Shown here: positions 22,471-34,092 of the stretch, one piece after another | How the letters are laid out: each line of letters starts with the position of its first letter | How positions within the stretch are numbered: position 1 is the first letter of the stretch | DNA from: Athripsodes cinereus | Lineage: Eukaryota > Arthropoda > Insecta > Trichoptera > Leptoceridae | Length of the DNA stretch: 64,000 nucleotides | Assembly (NCBI GenBank): GCA_947579605.1 | Contig: OX388325.1 | Coordinates: 1,793,572-1,857,571, forward strand | Direction: 5' to 3' | The notes under the pieces: model-generated | Databases searched by the model: none | Seen by the model: only the letters and a program-made list of their open reading frames with translations | Told to the model about the DNA's origin: nothing | Made by a program: the position numbers and the translations under genes

Positions 22471-23759
22471 AGCAACTAAAAATTCCACATCGTTGTCGGC
22501 CAAGAATTTAAGTGATAGGAGAATTATTAATGATTTATTATTTTTATTCCGGATTACACACAATTGTTTTGATGACCCTAATTTACTACAACTTATTAAT
22601 TTTCGTGTACCTAGTCGTAGTAGTAGGAGTCATGAACCTTTTTACTTCGAAAATTGTACCACCAACTACATTAGTCACTCACTATTTCCTCGACTACACC
22701 GCTTGGGTAATCAACATTTGTCAGATGTTGATATATTCAATTCTTACAACTCTTCAGACATATCTAAAAATCAAATTTTCCCCACAAAACCAGCTACTAT
22801 AGTACTTGCAATTTTTGTTAACTGTATATTTAATTAAGAGTTTAATCTGTTTATGTGTATTTCGAAACTGTTATCTTTGCTTTTTTATTAAGTGTACTGA
22901 TTCTAAATCTCATTTGTTTTCTATTTATAAACTTAATAATTAATAATCTTATTTATTATATCTCTCTTTTTGTATTTGATGGGTTATCACACATATGTCA
23001 AATTGTTTTGTATGGGTAGCGATGGTGATATGATAATAGATCGAGTATTGGTTATTATTATTTTTTCTACTTCTTTTTAGTTATAATATTACTAGAATGT
23101 ATAAGATTGTGCTTCTCGCTGTTGTTTATAAGTTAATTATTGTTTTATTTTTATAACACTTACAAAAATATACTATCGGTGCGGGGACATCGACCTATGG
23201 TTGCCAGCTCCCGGCTGTGTGATGTTGCTCTGTGCTGAATAAGTGCTAGGTTATTGTTGTATATTTGGGTGTCGACGGTAGCATTTAGATTTTTGCCTAT
23301 ATAGTCTGGGCGATGCTCCCTGCTCCACAATCTACCTATTTAATATTGTACTTGCATTGTATTATTATTTTAATTTCCAATATTTATGTATATGTATACC
23401 TGTAATTGATTTATTATTTTCAAAGATCAACTACTATTACTTACTTTGTGATTATTCATGAGTAGTGATGGGATACAATGCATGTATTTCTGGGTTGATA
23501 AAAATATTGTTTTTATTTTTTAACTGCATTTACTTCATTTTAATGTTTTCTTATGTACGCAAATGTTTTTTATTTTATTATTTTGTTAACTTTCATGTTT
23601 ATTCTCCATTGATAATGTAATGGGTTCTTGGATGTATGTTTACTTTTTTTTTTATATTTATCTATTTACATGTACCTAAATTATATAATTTTTTGTTAAA
23701 GGCTTATAGCCGTTTATTTTATAAAATAAATAAATAAATAAAATAAATAAATAAATAAA
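22471..23759 (+). mobile_element. 3' part of the same LINE with (AAAT)n tail, copy 1
   Basis: The plus-strand frame 22493-22837 encodes the C-terminus expected after the thumb (LSDRRIINDLLFLFRI ... LINFRVPSRSSRS). A long 3' UTR follows, with AAAGGCTTATAGCCGT and a terminal AAATAAATAAAT tail. It faces away from the polymerase part at 19783-21479, the arrangement produced by twin priming. Confidence 0.82.
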
Positions 23760-24284
23760 CAAGAAAAAGGAATACCTATTGACCACATCTTAAATCTCTT
23801 TTTCTCTCTCTGGATATGATTTTATGAGAACATCCTCAACGCTTATTACAACTCCCGCGTCATGTGAGAGACTGCAAGAGGAGGTAAGTCAAGGATATTG
23901 TCGTGTAAGAATCTTTATATACTTAGACAAGGAGTCCCTCCTAATTATTGGATCTTAAAGACAGTGAAGCACCTCAGAGTGGAGAAAGGAATTATTAGAA
24001 ACATATCTGTCCATATTAAATAATACCATTGTGTACCTACAAAACAGTATGGTACATACAAACTTTTATTTCGAAACATCTAACTCTTATCTATATAAAA
24101 TTTTAAAAGAGACTAACAACTCCATCAATCATTGTTAAATACTTGCATAGGTATATATATGTATATATATATGTAATAATATTTTGTAAATGTAGATTTC
24201 TTATTAATGATTAGGTAAGTATTATTGCAATGATAACTTTCGAGGTAACTGCAGATAAGAATATATTACCTATACTATATACTA

Positions 24285-24480
24285 TACTTTACCCTCAAGC
24301 CGTGTCCTATGTGGAGTAGGCAGAGAGAACGGAATGCCAAATAGATCTATCTTTACACACTTCCTTCGCTTCCTCCACACTCATACAATTTCTCATGCAC
24401 GCACGTCGGTTCATCTTACTCAACACACGACCGTCCTTGAAAATTTGATTAACGTGATCAAATCACGTGGTTCTCGGACG
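24285..24480 (-). mobile_element. RTE-like LINE 3' end fragment
   Basis: CCTCAAGCCGTGTCCTATGT and AGGCAGAGAGAACGGAATGC match the 3' end of the RTE-like fragment at 12290-12350. It directly follows the end of the duplicated block and is absent from copy 2. Confidence 0.65.
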
Positions 24481-24528
24481 CCCGCACTTCCTCACACCCT
24501 TTCGATACAATATAGTTATTATATACAT

Positions 24529-24656
24529 ATGGCCGGTTTCAATAATCTATCTATCCGCTACTGTCGATTGAAATCTATTGTGTTCTATATTTTAAATCAT
24601 ACATTTCAATCGACAGTCAGTGAGTCACGGATAGGTAGGTTATTGAAACCGGCCAT
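24529..24656. mobile_element. Fold-back MITE, 128 bp
   Basis: Nearly the whole element is an inverted repeat. The left arm starts ATGGCCGGTTTCAATAA and the right arm ends TTATTGAAACCGGCCAT. An inner paired segment CTGTCGATTGAAAT / ATTTCAATCGACAG follows. No clear target duplication was seen. Confidence 0.75.
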
Positions 24657-25329
24657 TACTGGAGTGTCCTTTATGTCCAGTCACAATATACCTACATATT
24701 ATATACAGACACAATGCAAGATAATATTATTGTCTTGTCTCAGTACTTACAACATAATAATATCCAAGTAGGTTCTCGTATAAAAATAAAATAATGGTTA
24801 GTGATCCTCAGAAGCAAATGTCCATTTTAATAGTCTTCCAGATTCTGCCACAGATAGAGGACTTCTTATGTCACCTTGTGTTTCAATATCTTATCTTACA
24901 ATATAAGTTTACCTACTATTATATTGACAACATCAGGACTGGTAAAGGTGGATTGGAGAATATTATTATGTTCTTTGGAGATATTTTATTTCCCTGTCTT
25001 ACGCCTTTCTCAATGGGGAACTGTTTAGTGCTTTTATGGAGATTTACACTGACTGTCGTGTTCTCGTATATAAAATTGAGAAGCTTTGTGTACCTGTGAT
25101 CTATACGGCACTGGCGCAGAGCTGCTAATACGGCGTCCTTATTTATGGTAACGAAAGCCTTTTGGAAATCGACAAAATAATATCAATATTTTTTACATAC
25201 CTTTTAAAAAAAATATGGAGAAGGTATATTTGTAAATAAGATATTCTTGAATATTGAAGAATGTACGATCATCTCCATTTCTCCCTGTTTTCTGCTAGCC
25301 TCTTTATTTCTAAGTATGTGCCAGAGTTC
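24657..25329. other. Unassigned AT-rich sequence
   Basis: I see no supported exon or element. The open frames at 24794-25099 lack any recognisable domain. Confidence 0.4.
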
Positions 25330-25510
25330 ATTTCTTTCATCACTTGGTCCTACCTCTACCATTACTGCTGTAGGTCATGCCCTCCGCGAGAATGATGAGC
25401 AGGCCTGGGTGCCTGATGTTGTGTTGTGGCCAATCCAGTTAGTTCGGTGTTGGCTGATTTTTTTAAAGAGTTGCCAACTTTCGCATACCCTGATTAAAGT
25501 TAGAAAAATA
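25330..25510 (-). pseudogene. RTE-like fragment
   Basis: The minus strand reads AGCCAACACCGAACTAACTG GATTGGCCACAAC, closely matching 42870-42905 of the RTE fragment nested in the BEL LTR. Frameshifts are present. Confidence 0.7.
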
Positions 25511-25754
25511 ATAATAACATGAAAAGGAGTAATATTAAATGGAACGGACGCGAATATCTAATATGTACAGGCACCCACATAAAGATTATAAATATTATAT
25601 TTTCATTGTAATAACAAATCAAGTGATTCATTAAGTAATTTAATATTATATTAGGTATAGGTAGGTAAATAATTATGAGGTGATTCAAATTGAATTCCAA
25701 TTGATTAGATAGGAGAGCACAAAGGTGTGCAATGTGCATTTACATATAATATTA

Positions 25755-26956
25755 CTAGCTGACCCGGCAAACGTTGTTTTGCGTTTTGCCATTTACATTA
25801 TTTATTTGCCATATACATTATTATGTCGACCGGAGTTGAAAATGATTGAATTACTAATATCGCTATTAAAAAATAGCGGTTGATGGTAGAAGGGTAAAAA
25901 TTTAGGGCTGTATGTATTTTTTAATGCCTCACCATAAAAAAAATGGCTATCATTTAAACGATCAGCATAATATTGATGTTATGTTCAGCAGAAAAATGTA
26001 TTCTGCCGACAAATATATCATGTTGATATGCTACTTACTCATGCCCAGCGAGAATATTATATTTGTATTGCAAATAATATGATATTGAAAAACTCAAAAT
26101 TTAATCGATCGGCAAAATGATTATTTGTCCGGCAAAATGATTATTTGTCCAGCAAAATAAATAAATGACCAGCAAACCGTGATCTAATTTTAATTGAACT
26201 TGTGTAAGCTAAATGTTTAATCTCATTCAAATAATAAATCTTTGTTTGTCAGGCATGAACTGAATCCAACTTGTTTGCAGTACTTTCTATTGGAATTGAA
26301 AAAAACTGGAAAACCCTGTCAAATGATTTTATATGTAGCATTTGAATGAACGACACTAGCATTTTTCGACAGTTCAGTTAGATATTTCCTTGATATTGTA
26401 AGACAAAAACTGAGATTATTTTCGTAGTCATCATTAATTTGGTAAGAAAGCACAAAAAAATTCATGTGGATCCGAAGGTAGATCGGTGTGTGAAAAATAT
26501 TGCTTATCAATTAATATTTTTTGCTGGTCAAATAACAATTCTGCAGCTCAAATAACAATTCTGCTGGTTAATTAATTATATTGTTGTGCGAGTATTTATT
26601 AAGCCGTTGAAATTTGTCAATTTGCCGATATAACCAAGTTTGTTATATCGGCAAATCGATAAAACAAGTGTTGCGCTTATTTTTTATTTATTGCCGATGA
26701 AAACATTGTTTGCTGTGCAAATGACTTAAATGCTGATTTTTCTTGCCGAACGTATGGATTGATAGCCGAGCAAATAATTAGTTCCCAAAAAAAATTGACC
26801 AAAAAAAAAAGAATCTGGATGGACCACCCTTTACTTTTAGGGGTATGAAAAATATATGTTGGCCGATTCTCAGACCTACCCGTTTAGCACACAAAATTTC
26901 ATCAAATCGGTTCGGCCGTTTCGGAGGAGTATGATAACAAACACCGTGACACGAGA
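25755..26956 (-). mobile_element. Helitron-like element, about 1.2 kb
   Basis: Minus strand: starts TCTCGTGTCACGGTGTTTG, ends GTTTGCCGGGTCAG-CTAG followed by T. A GGCAAA...TTTGCC hairpin sits just before the end. These are Helitron features (5' TC, 3' hairpin plus CTAG). No Rep/helicase frame is present, so it is non-autonomous. The interior 26100-26800 is built from many diverged words such as CCAGCAAAATAAATAA and CCGGCAAAATGATTATTTG. Confidence 0.65.
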
Positions 26957-27419
26957 ATTATATATGTAGTTACCTATATAATTTTTTACTATCACGAGCC
27001 AAAATAATATTATCCTTACATATATAATGCACCTATGTAATATACATGGATGTATGTAGGTAGGGGATGGAACGTTTATAGTAATTTGTATGAATGACAG
27101 CGAAGCCAAAAAGTGAGGAAGGGAAATCGACGGTGGCCATTTTGTAGGAAATACTTTATTTAACATTTGTATGGGCAATGTATGGAAATTATTCACACAG
27201 TATCAGAAAACATTATATTTACTTCTTAAAATAATTACAATGCCACATAACTTAATGTTTTCATATATTTGATGAAATAGGGAATAGGATGAGTAAATAA
27301 AATGGAGTCATTTCTAAATCATTCAGTATTTATTTTTAAACTTTGTTTTCATATACACACAATATGGAGAGAATGAATGACAATTGAAGGATATATCTAA
27401 ATGAATAATATAAAACACA

Positions 27420-27966
27420 CGAACTTGCAAATGAGCGGGAAACTCAGGATATTTCGTAAGAATGACGTTTTTCTCCAACCTCGCAGAAAAACGAGATGTT
27501 TTTGAACACAAAACACTACGTTTACTTGGTGTCAAATATTGGATAATGTCCAGTTTCTCCTTTCTGGATCCTTTGGAAAACTACAAAAAATGATTTTGTT
27601 TATAAACATGCGATAATATCATTAACCTGATCAGATTTGTATGCATGAAACATTTCATTCTAACGGGTAAACAAACCAAACATCAGATTGTAGGTTCTTT
27701 GTATTGTCAGATGACAGAATGGAAAACAAGTTACATGTGTAGATATAGGAGAATAAGGACAGATAATTATATAGAACGTTTATAACATTATTATTATCAT
27801 TTATAAGTATACGAATTATAATATAAACGACTTTAAAATCGCAATATATTAAGATAAAAACTACAATACAAAACAACTTACCGAAAATATGACAATCCTG
27901 TTTCCTGCGAAAGTTGGATTGGATTTATAACCACAACCATTTATAGCGCACATCACCATGTTAATC
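27420..27966 (-). pseudogene. Decayed THAP-domain gene fragment with one intron
   Basis: Exon 1 (27959-27882) begins MVMCAINGCGYK, the CxxxxC start of a THAP zinc finger, and ends at TTTCG|gtaagt. The acceptor TTTTTTGTAG precedes exon 2 (from 27580), which reads FPKDPERRNWT in one frame and TPSKRSVLCS in another. These are THAP landmarks in the right order, but frameshifts lie between them and the HF motif is degraded. THAP domains occur in P-element-type transposases and host regulators; I cannot tell which this was. Confidence 0.6.
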
Positions 27967-30900
27967 ATAAGATGATTCCTATTCTTCTAGATATAAAAAC
28001 AAAAACCGATATGAAAAATTCAACTGATGTGCAAAAACTTGAAACATTTTTAAAACAACTAAACATACAAATACAAGGGTTGGTTCATGGGAGCATAAAT
28101 GTCACTCGGCGTCGTTTGACCTGAACGACCATGAAGTTGCAGTGAGTGGTGAATGTAATCCGGATAATCGTGAATAACTTAGAGCGTTTTATGACCCAAT
28201 GTTATCGTAATGGCGCCATTATTTTTTACGTCTTTTTATTATTTTTTTTATTGCTTTTATAACTTTAAAAAAATTTTTTTTTTTGGATTTACTTTTTGTT
28301 ATAATTTCTTATATTCGCCGACGTGTTAAAGACGTAAATTATGAATATATTTAAATAATTAATATTTTTATTATTATTTGACTGGCGCCTTTTTATAGTA
28401 GCATTCAAGTACTTTTGTGTTTCTTTTAAATGATAAAAATATTTTTGTCTCTAACGAAGGAATAAATTATTTTAATAGGTATCTTTAAAATTTACAGTTA
28501 AAGTAATAACTACTTGATTAGTTTATAACTAATTGCTTTATACTTTTTTTTTAAATTATTCCATTATCTAACTTTCTGAGCTTGTATACTTCCCAAATAC
28601 TAGTTACAAGTTTATATCCTAAATTTATCCAAACGAATTCACGGAATCAGCGTCAGAAATTATAAAAGGGAACTTGCACATATTTTTTTTATTCTTTAGA
28701 ATCATAAATAAAGTAATCAGTAACACATATCAGTAATTTTTTTTTCGATACGTTGCTTAATTTCTGTTTTATAGCATTTTGAAATTTCGATTTTTGAATT
28801 TCCGCGAAAACGCCACATCCTAAAGCGCCATTTTGATGACGTCATACGTCCCTTCGATCTCTCTGTCTACAAATGCTTAGTACATTTCGAAGTATATATC
28901 TATTAGTTTGACGAGGTTATTTATTGTTGTGGTTTGGGTTTGAATGCTTTTTTTGCCAAAAACTTCAAGATGATTAAATTTTTACGTATGAACATACCTA
29001 CATCAGTTCCTATTTTTTAATTTAGTTATAATGACGGAAAACGATTTTCTCAAGGGGCGATCGGATATTTATCATGCATATAATAATATAAGCCCGCCGG
29101 TAGGCGCTATAGCTTTGTCTTATAATGTTATTACTAATTTGTAAATGCAATACAACATTGTGTAATAATTACATAATTATATTCAATGGCAATTATTATC
29201 AATTTTCCACCATTCTTAGGTCTGATTAGTGATTACAGGTTCAAAATACGCCATTACTTTTCTGTACTGGGTGCATGGTCGGAGTGAAGATTCTGCTAAA
29301 AAATCTGTCCAATATTATCAAAGTTGGCTGAAGTTAGCACAGAAGTTAAATTTATAACTTGTGCTGAATTGAGTCATCGATCATCTACAAATGTATCCAC
29401 ACCGAGTGAGTTTCTGACAGCCATTGTGTCAAAACCAAAAGATTTTTATTGTAAATCAGATAGTATTTTAACTCTTATCCGTTCCCTAGGATAAAGTCAG
29501 TCAGACGATCTCTACACCCTGCGCGGCCTCCATACAAATACTATGCAAATGCTCACATTCCGCGTGATTTATTTATCGTCATTTAACCTATTTAACTACG
29601 TCACAACACAATGATTGTGTTTCAATAATAGAAAGGACACTTTCAAAGTTTGGAATAATGCTATGTTATTGGTTTTAAACATCACAAAGACCTTAAGATG
29701 CATAAAAAAACAATGCGTTTAATAGACAAAAAAAAAACAATATAATATATCATTTAAGTTGAAATAATACGCAGTACAAAATGTGTAAATGACAATAGAT
29801 ATAGAAGGATAATATGGAATAGATTGATTCATTGTTTTTGACATTTTTTATAAAAAAAAGGTATGTACTTAAGTACTTAGAAGAGTCTCAGTAATAAAAA
29901 TAGGGTTGTAAAATCTTAAAAACATTATAATGAATGAAATACCATGCAGACGGAAAACAATGATGACAATAAAAATAAAAAACCATTATGAAACAAAGAA
30001 ATGAAACAATAATATGCAATTGTTAAATGCACTAGTGAAGGATGACTCAAATATTCATTATGGTTTTCAAAATAATTCTTTGTGGTTACGCAATTTAGAG
30101 ATCACCCAAAAAATGATTATCCAATAGCATTCAAAAAACCATTGTAAAACTATTATTCAAAAATAATGCACACTTCAGTGTTTAAAAAAAAGAATAGTCT
30201 ATTGTTATTATCGTAGATTATTATTTGTGTATTTAGAAATACATTCTACATAGTATGCATTAGTAGAACTTAAATGGTAGTCTTTGAGTTTTTTTTATTA
30301 TTATTGAAATAAAAAGTGCGAGCTACTACGTGTTACCCATATTTTATTATAGGTACTTTTGATTGGACTATAAGGTATGATACCCATAATGTAGTTTTTA
30401 CGGCACGGGGAGGACAACCTGTATAATAATTTTATGCAGTTAATTTAGCAAATAATCGTAAAACAATACACACTATCATACAAGTATTTTATATTACATG
30501 ATTCATAAGTTGTTTGTAATTTTGTACTGACACGGAGAGGGCGACTTGTATATTTATTACACATAGTTTATCTGCTATGTAACTGAATTATAACACATTT
30601 ATTATAATTTTTTTTTTTTTAAAAATCTCCATCATAACTGGTGATAGAGTATTTGCAGTATCAATTTTATTACCAAAATTTAGCATTTTTTACCAAATCG
30701 TTTTTTTATTATTTAGTTAGATTAAATTTAAACATTGTTTCTTTCACTTAAAGTTTCTGATCGAAAAAATCGTTTTTCTTAGCGAAAATGATGCTGAATT
30801 CTGTACAAATGTTGTATCACGATTTCATATGAGAAAATCCATTTTCATTGCAAGTATTGCTTCTACTAGCCATTTGATGCAAGGAAACAGATCGAAAAAA

Positions 30901-31728
30901 CTATGTTTCAAAATAAATGTCTGCCATTTGGTCCTCTTCGTCTATTCCATGTGAGATTACGTGAGAAGAAAGATTCTTATTCAACAAAATGAGATCTTAT
31001 TGAACATAAAATCTTAAAAAAAATAATGAAATATTGAAATCAATGCAGACAAATACGTAATATTATTTGAATAATTTAATTTATTTATGAATGTGCACAT
31101 GTAAATATGTATTATGTGGGTAAATAAATATAATATATTATGTTCACAATTAATAAATTATGTTTTTTCCCACATTTTTGTCAGTAACACTGAAAAAAAG
31201 GTCTAATAATGACAAGGTTGAGATTTCATAGATTCTGTGAAAGATTTATTATATCACTAATGACTACAAAAACTATTTTTTGCTGTAAAATTATTACCTA
31301 TAATAATGTGACTATACACAATAAAAAAAAAAACAATTCTTACAAAGATAATTTAAACACTTTGTAGAAGTCATCACAGCTGGAATTCATAAAATATAAA
31401 TGAATACTTTACTCAAAACAGCTGAAATGTGTTGGTGATTTTAGCGGCCCTAGAGAACGGTCTCCGTATGATTTTTGAAAAAGTTAAATAAAATCGATTC
31501 TAAGAACTAAAATCCAACTTTTTTTTCATAAATAGTTTACTGACAAATCATTCCAGGAATACTAAAAATTATTTGGCAATAAAGTGATATTTAGTAGTAT
31601 TTTTATTGATTTTTCAATCGATTTTGCCGCGGAGGCCCCAAAAAACGGATGGCGGTTAAGGATATCGTAACAAATGTCGACACCATAAGCATCCACTACT
31701 TAATAGATGTGTTCATTACCTAATAACA
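27967..31728. other. 3.8 kb AT-rich, no recognised gene
   Basis: There are only short meaningless frames, homopolymer runs and scattered direct repeats. No collagen-like exon is present on either strand, by absence of Gly-codon periodicity. Confidence 0.5.
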
Positions 31729-31736
31729 ATATTTGA

Positions 31737-32549
31737 TTCAATCACTTGTTCATCCAATAATGGACTATGCTGACGTATGCTATCTGGATCTCACATCTGA
31801 ACTTCTTAATAAATTGGAACGTCTTCAGAACGTATGTATCAGATACATCTTTAACTTGAGGAAGTTTGACCACATTTCAGAATACAGATCTCAATTAAAG
31901 TGGAGAACCATCAGAGAGAGAAGAGATATTCACACACTTTGTCTTCTGTTCAAGGTGTTATCAAATCAAGATGCACCAGTATATCTCAGAGAACGCTTTC
32001 AATTTGCCTCCTCACATGGTCTGCCACTCAGGTCAGCAAACAATGGTCTTCTTACAATTCCCTCTCACCATACGGATTTTTTCACTTCTTCATTTACGGT
32101 CCATGGAGCTAGGCTATGGAACCAACTCCCTTCGGAGGTTCGCACGTCTTCATCATTTTTGGTTTTCAAGAATAAAATTTCACGGCGTTGACACTTATTC
32201 GGTTTTTTCCTTCTTTGTTTTTGGTCGATTAAGGTAGGATTCCTTCCCTTTCCCCTTTCCCTCTCTTTTTGCACAGACATCGTAATTAATTTACTTAATT
32301 TACTATTTATTCTTATATCTTTTTATATTTTATATATGTATGTATTTTCTTGTATATATCTTTATTTTTAATTTGAATATTTATTCTTTTTTGTAGTTTT
32401 TTCTTCTTTCGAGTGGTTGACTGGAAGATGTTGCTCTGCAACAAGTCCGCCATTTGACAGAGCACTGTTTTCTATTTATTATGTGTTTCTTGTACAAACT
32501 TTGTATTATGTTCTGTCAATAAAGCTTTATTATTATTATTATTATTATT
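31737..32549 (+). mobile_element. 5'-truncated LINE with (ATT)n tail and target duplication
   Basis: The sequence encodes the reverse-transcriptase thumb and C-terminus of a Jockey/CR1-group element: SLVHPIMDYADVCYLD, LNKLERLQN, HGARLWNQLPSEVR. The 3' UTR ends AATAAAGCTTTATT(ATT)n. The direct repeat AATATTTG flanks it at 31729-31736 and 32550-32557. The single open frame to 32191 and clean boundaries suggest a fairly recent insertion. Confidence 0.85.
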
Positions 32550-32938
32550 AATATTTGTACTGCGAATGATTTTGTTTGTTTTGTCATTGGACGATAGATA
32601 TGGAAAGCTGCAAAGAAGTCGCTGAACTTACAGTACAGTATCCAGCTAGCAATATCGGCATGCGTAGAAATAATTTATTCGGTGTCGTATAAGTTATATT
32701 TGTACACCCTGGAATACGCAATATTTGTATGATCTTTTTGGAAACATTTTGTATCAATCCAAGATACATTTACCTACTTCGAAAATGTTAAAAACCGGAC
32801 TCAAATACCAAGCGATTGTTAATCCAATACATTACGATAAACAACAAAACATCACTCAGGACATGTGACGTCACAAATGCAATAGCCAGCAATATGGCGT
32901 TCAAACAGCGGGCGAAAAAGTGTGATTTTATTTATTAA

Positions 32939-34088
32939 CAACTTCGCTGCCTCCCAAGCATAGTAGAATCTTGAGGAAATCCGCTCCCGGTTTTTCGTAT
33001 TATTCTATATAAAAAACATTCTTTTTTGGAAATTATTTGTCATTTTTACTTTTTTTGTTTCTTATGATTGGAAAAATAAAAATAAAAAAAAACCGCATAT
33101 GTGCGGAGCTGGCACTGACAATGAAAATTTCTACCTCAGTGCCGATCACGCACATGTGCGGAAATCATGTTGTTTACAAAAAGTTACTTTATTTACGAAA
33201 ATATAAACCTAAATAAAATAATTCTATGAAAAATTCACTGTGCCTATACCTAAACATTATTTCTCCGAATATTCTAATTGAAAACAATCTTCTAGTCTTC
33301 CAATAATCTTCTATACGACTAAGATACTGGTACGACTAAGCTGTATAGTCCCCATATGAATAAGTAATAAAAAAAAAAAAACTGGAATGGTTAGATCCTT
33401 CCATTTAGTGATTCTGGATTGTTCTGTAACTCCAGGTATTTGAAATAATATCAACACTTGGGTATTTGTGCCATCACTAAAACTTTTCATAAAAAAAATA
33501 ATCACAAAATCAATCGGAGTTGTTCCTGGATTGCCGAAAAATTCATTCTGCTTAGTAAATAGTATGTTATTAACCATATAAGAACTCGTGGTCCATGACG
33601 TAGTTGAACCTTCGAGAGAAGATTCCACGGTTTCAGGACGATCAGTAGACGGAGGAACATTTATTGCCACTTGATTGAAGGTTAGTTGTTCATGACCTTC
33701 GTATTCGTCATCATCATCTGAAGACATCTCATTGTCGATATTATAATCTTTATCAGTGTCATCTGAACATAGTTCTGCTTCAATATCACTGTCAGTTAAT
33801 TGATAAATCATTGATAATTTCACTCTTTTAGGTCTTGACAAATTTTCTTCATCATCCATATTCGCAAGCGATTTCAGGCGGTATGAAATTCGCAAAGTAA
33901 AATCCAAACACCATAATAATATTTTAAATGTGTCGTGAGCAGTGCCACACTACAAAAAACATATCATTACGAATGCCGACTTTATACTGAATCATTGAAA
34001 GACCATGATTCGATCACGCACAAGTGCGGTGTCGGCTATAGGATTGAAAATCGTACTCCGCACATGTGCGGAGAAGGCAGCGAAGTTG
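32939..34088. mobile_element. piggyBac-like element, internally deleted
   Basis: It is flanked by TTAA (32935-32938 and 34089-34092), the piggyBac target. The inverted ends are CAACTTCGCTGCC / GGCAGCGAAGTTG. Subterminal palindromes CCGCACATGTGCGG and variants occur near both ends. It encodes the start of a piggyBac-type transposase on the minus strand. Confidence 0.8.
33311..33907 (-). pseudogene. piggyBac-like transposase N-terminal remnant
   Basis: The 198-residue frame has an acidic N-terminal region (DSDIEAELCSDDTDKD, then SSDDDDEYEG) and then FFGNPGTTPIDFVIIFF, resembling the start of the DDE_Tnp_1_7 domain. The catalytic Asp residues are missing; after about residue 130 the frame no longer matches. 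Confidence 0.65.
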
Positions 34089-34092
34089 TTAA

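Larger units (their letters stand above)
16735..24272. repeat. Segmental duplication, copy 1 (contiguous)
   Basis: This 7.5-kb block recurs as pieces at 41621-41824, 48882-50279, 55927-56041 and about 57285-63103, in the same order and orientation. Intron sequence, exons, the inverted LINE and the Penelope-like element are all shared at roughly 98-99% identity by eye. For example, the 261-residue reverse transcriptase frame at 20112-20897 is identical in both copies. Confidence 0.93.

Noticed and set aside
33311..33907. Host acidic nuclear protein
   Set aside because: The frame lies wholly within TTAA-flanked inverted repeats and has the FFGNPGTTP...DFVIIFF start of a piggyBac-type domain.
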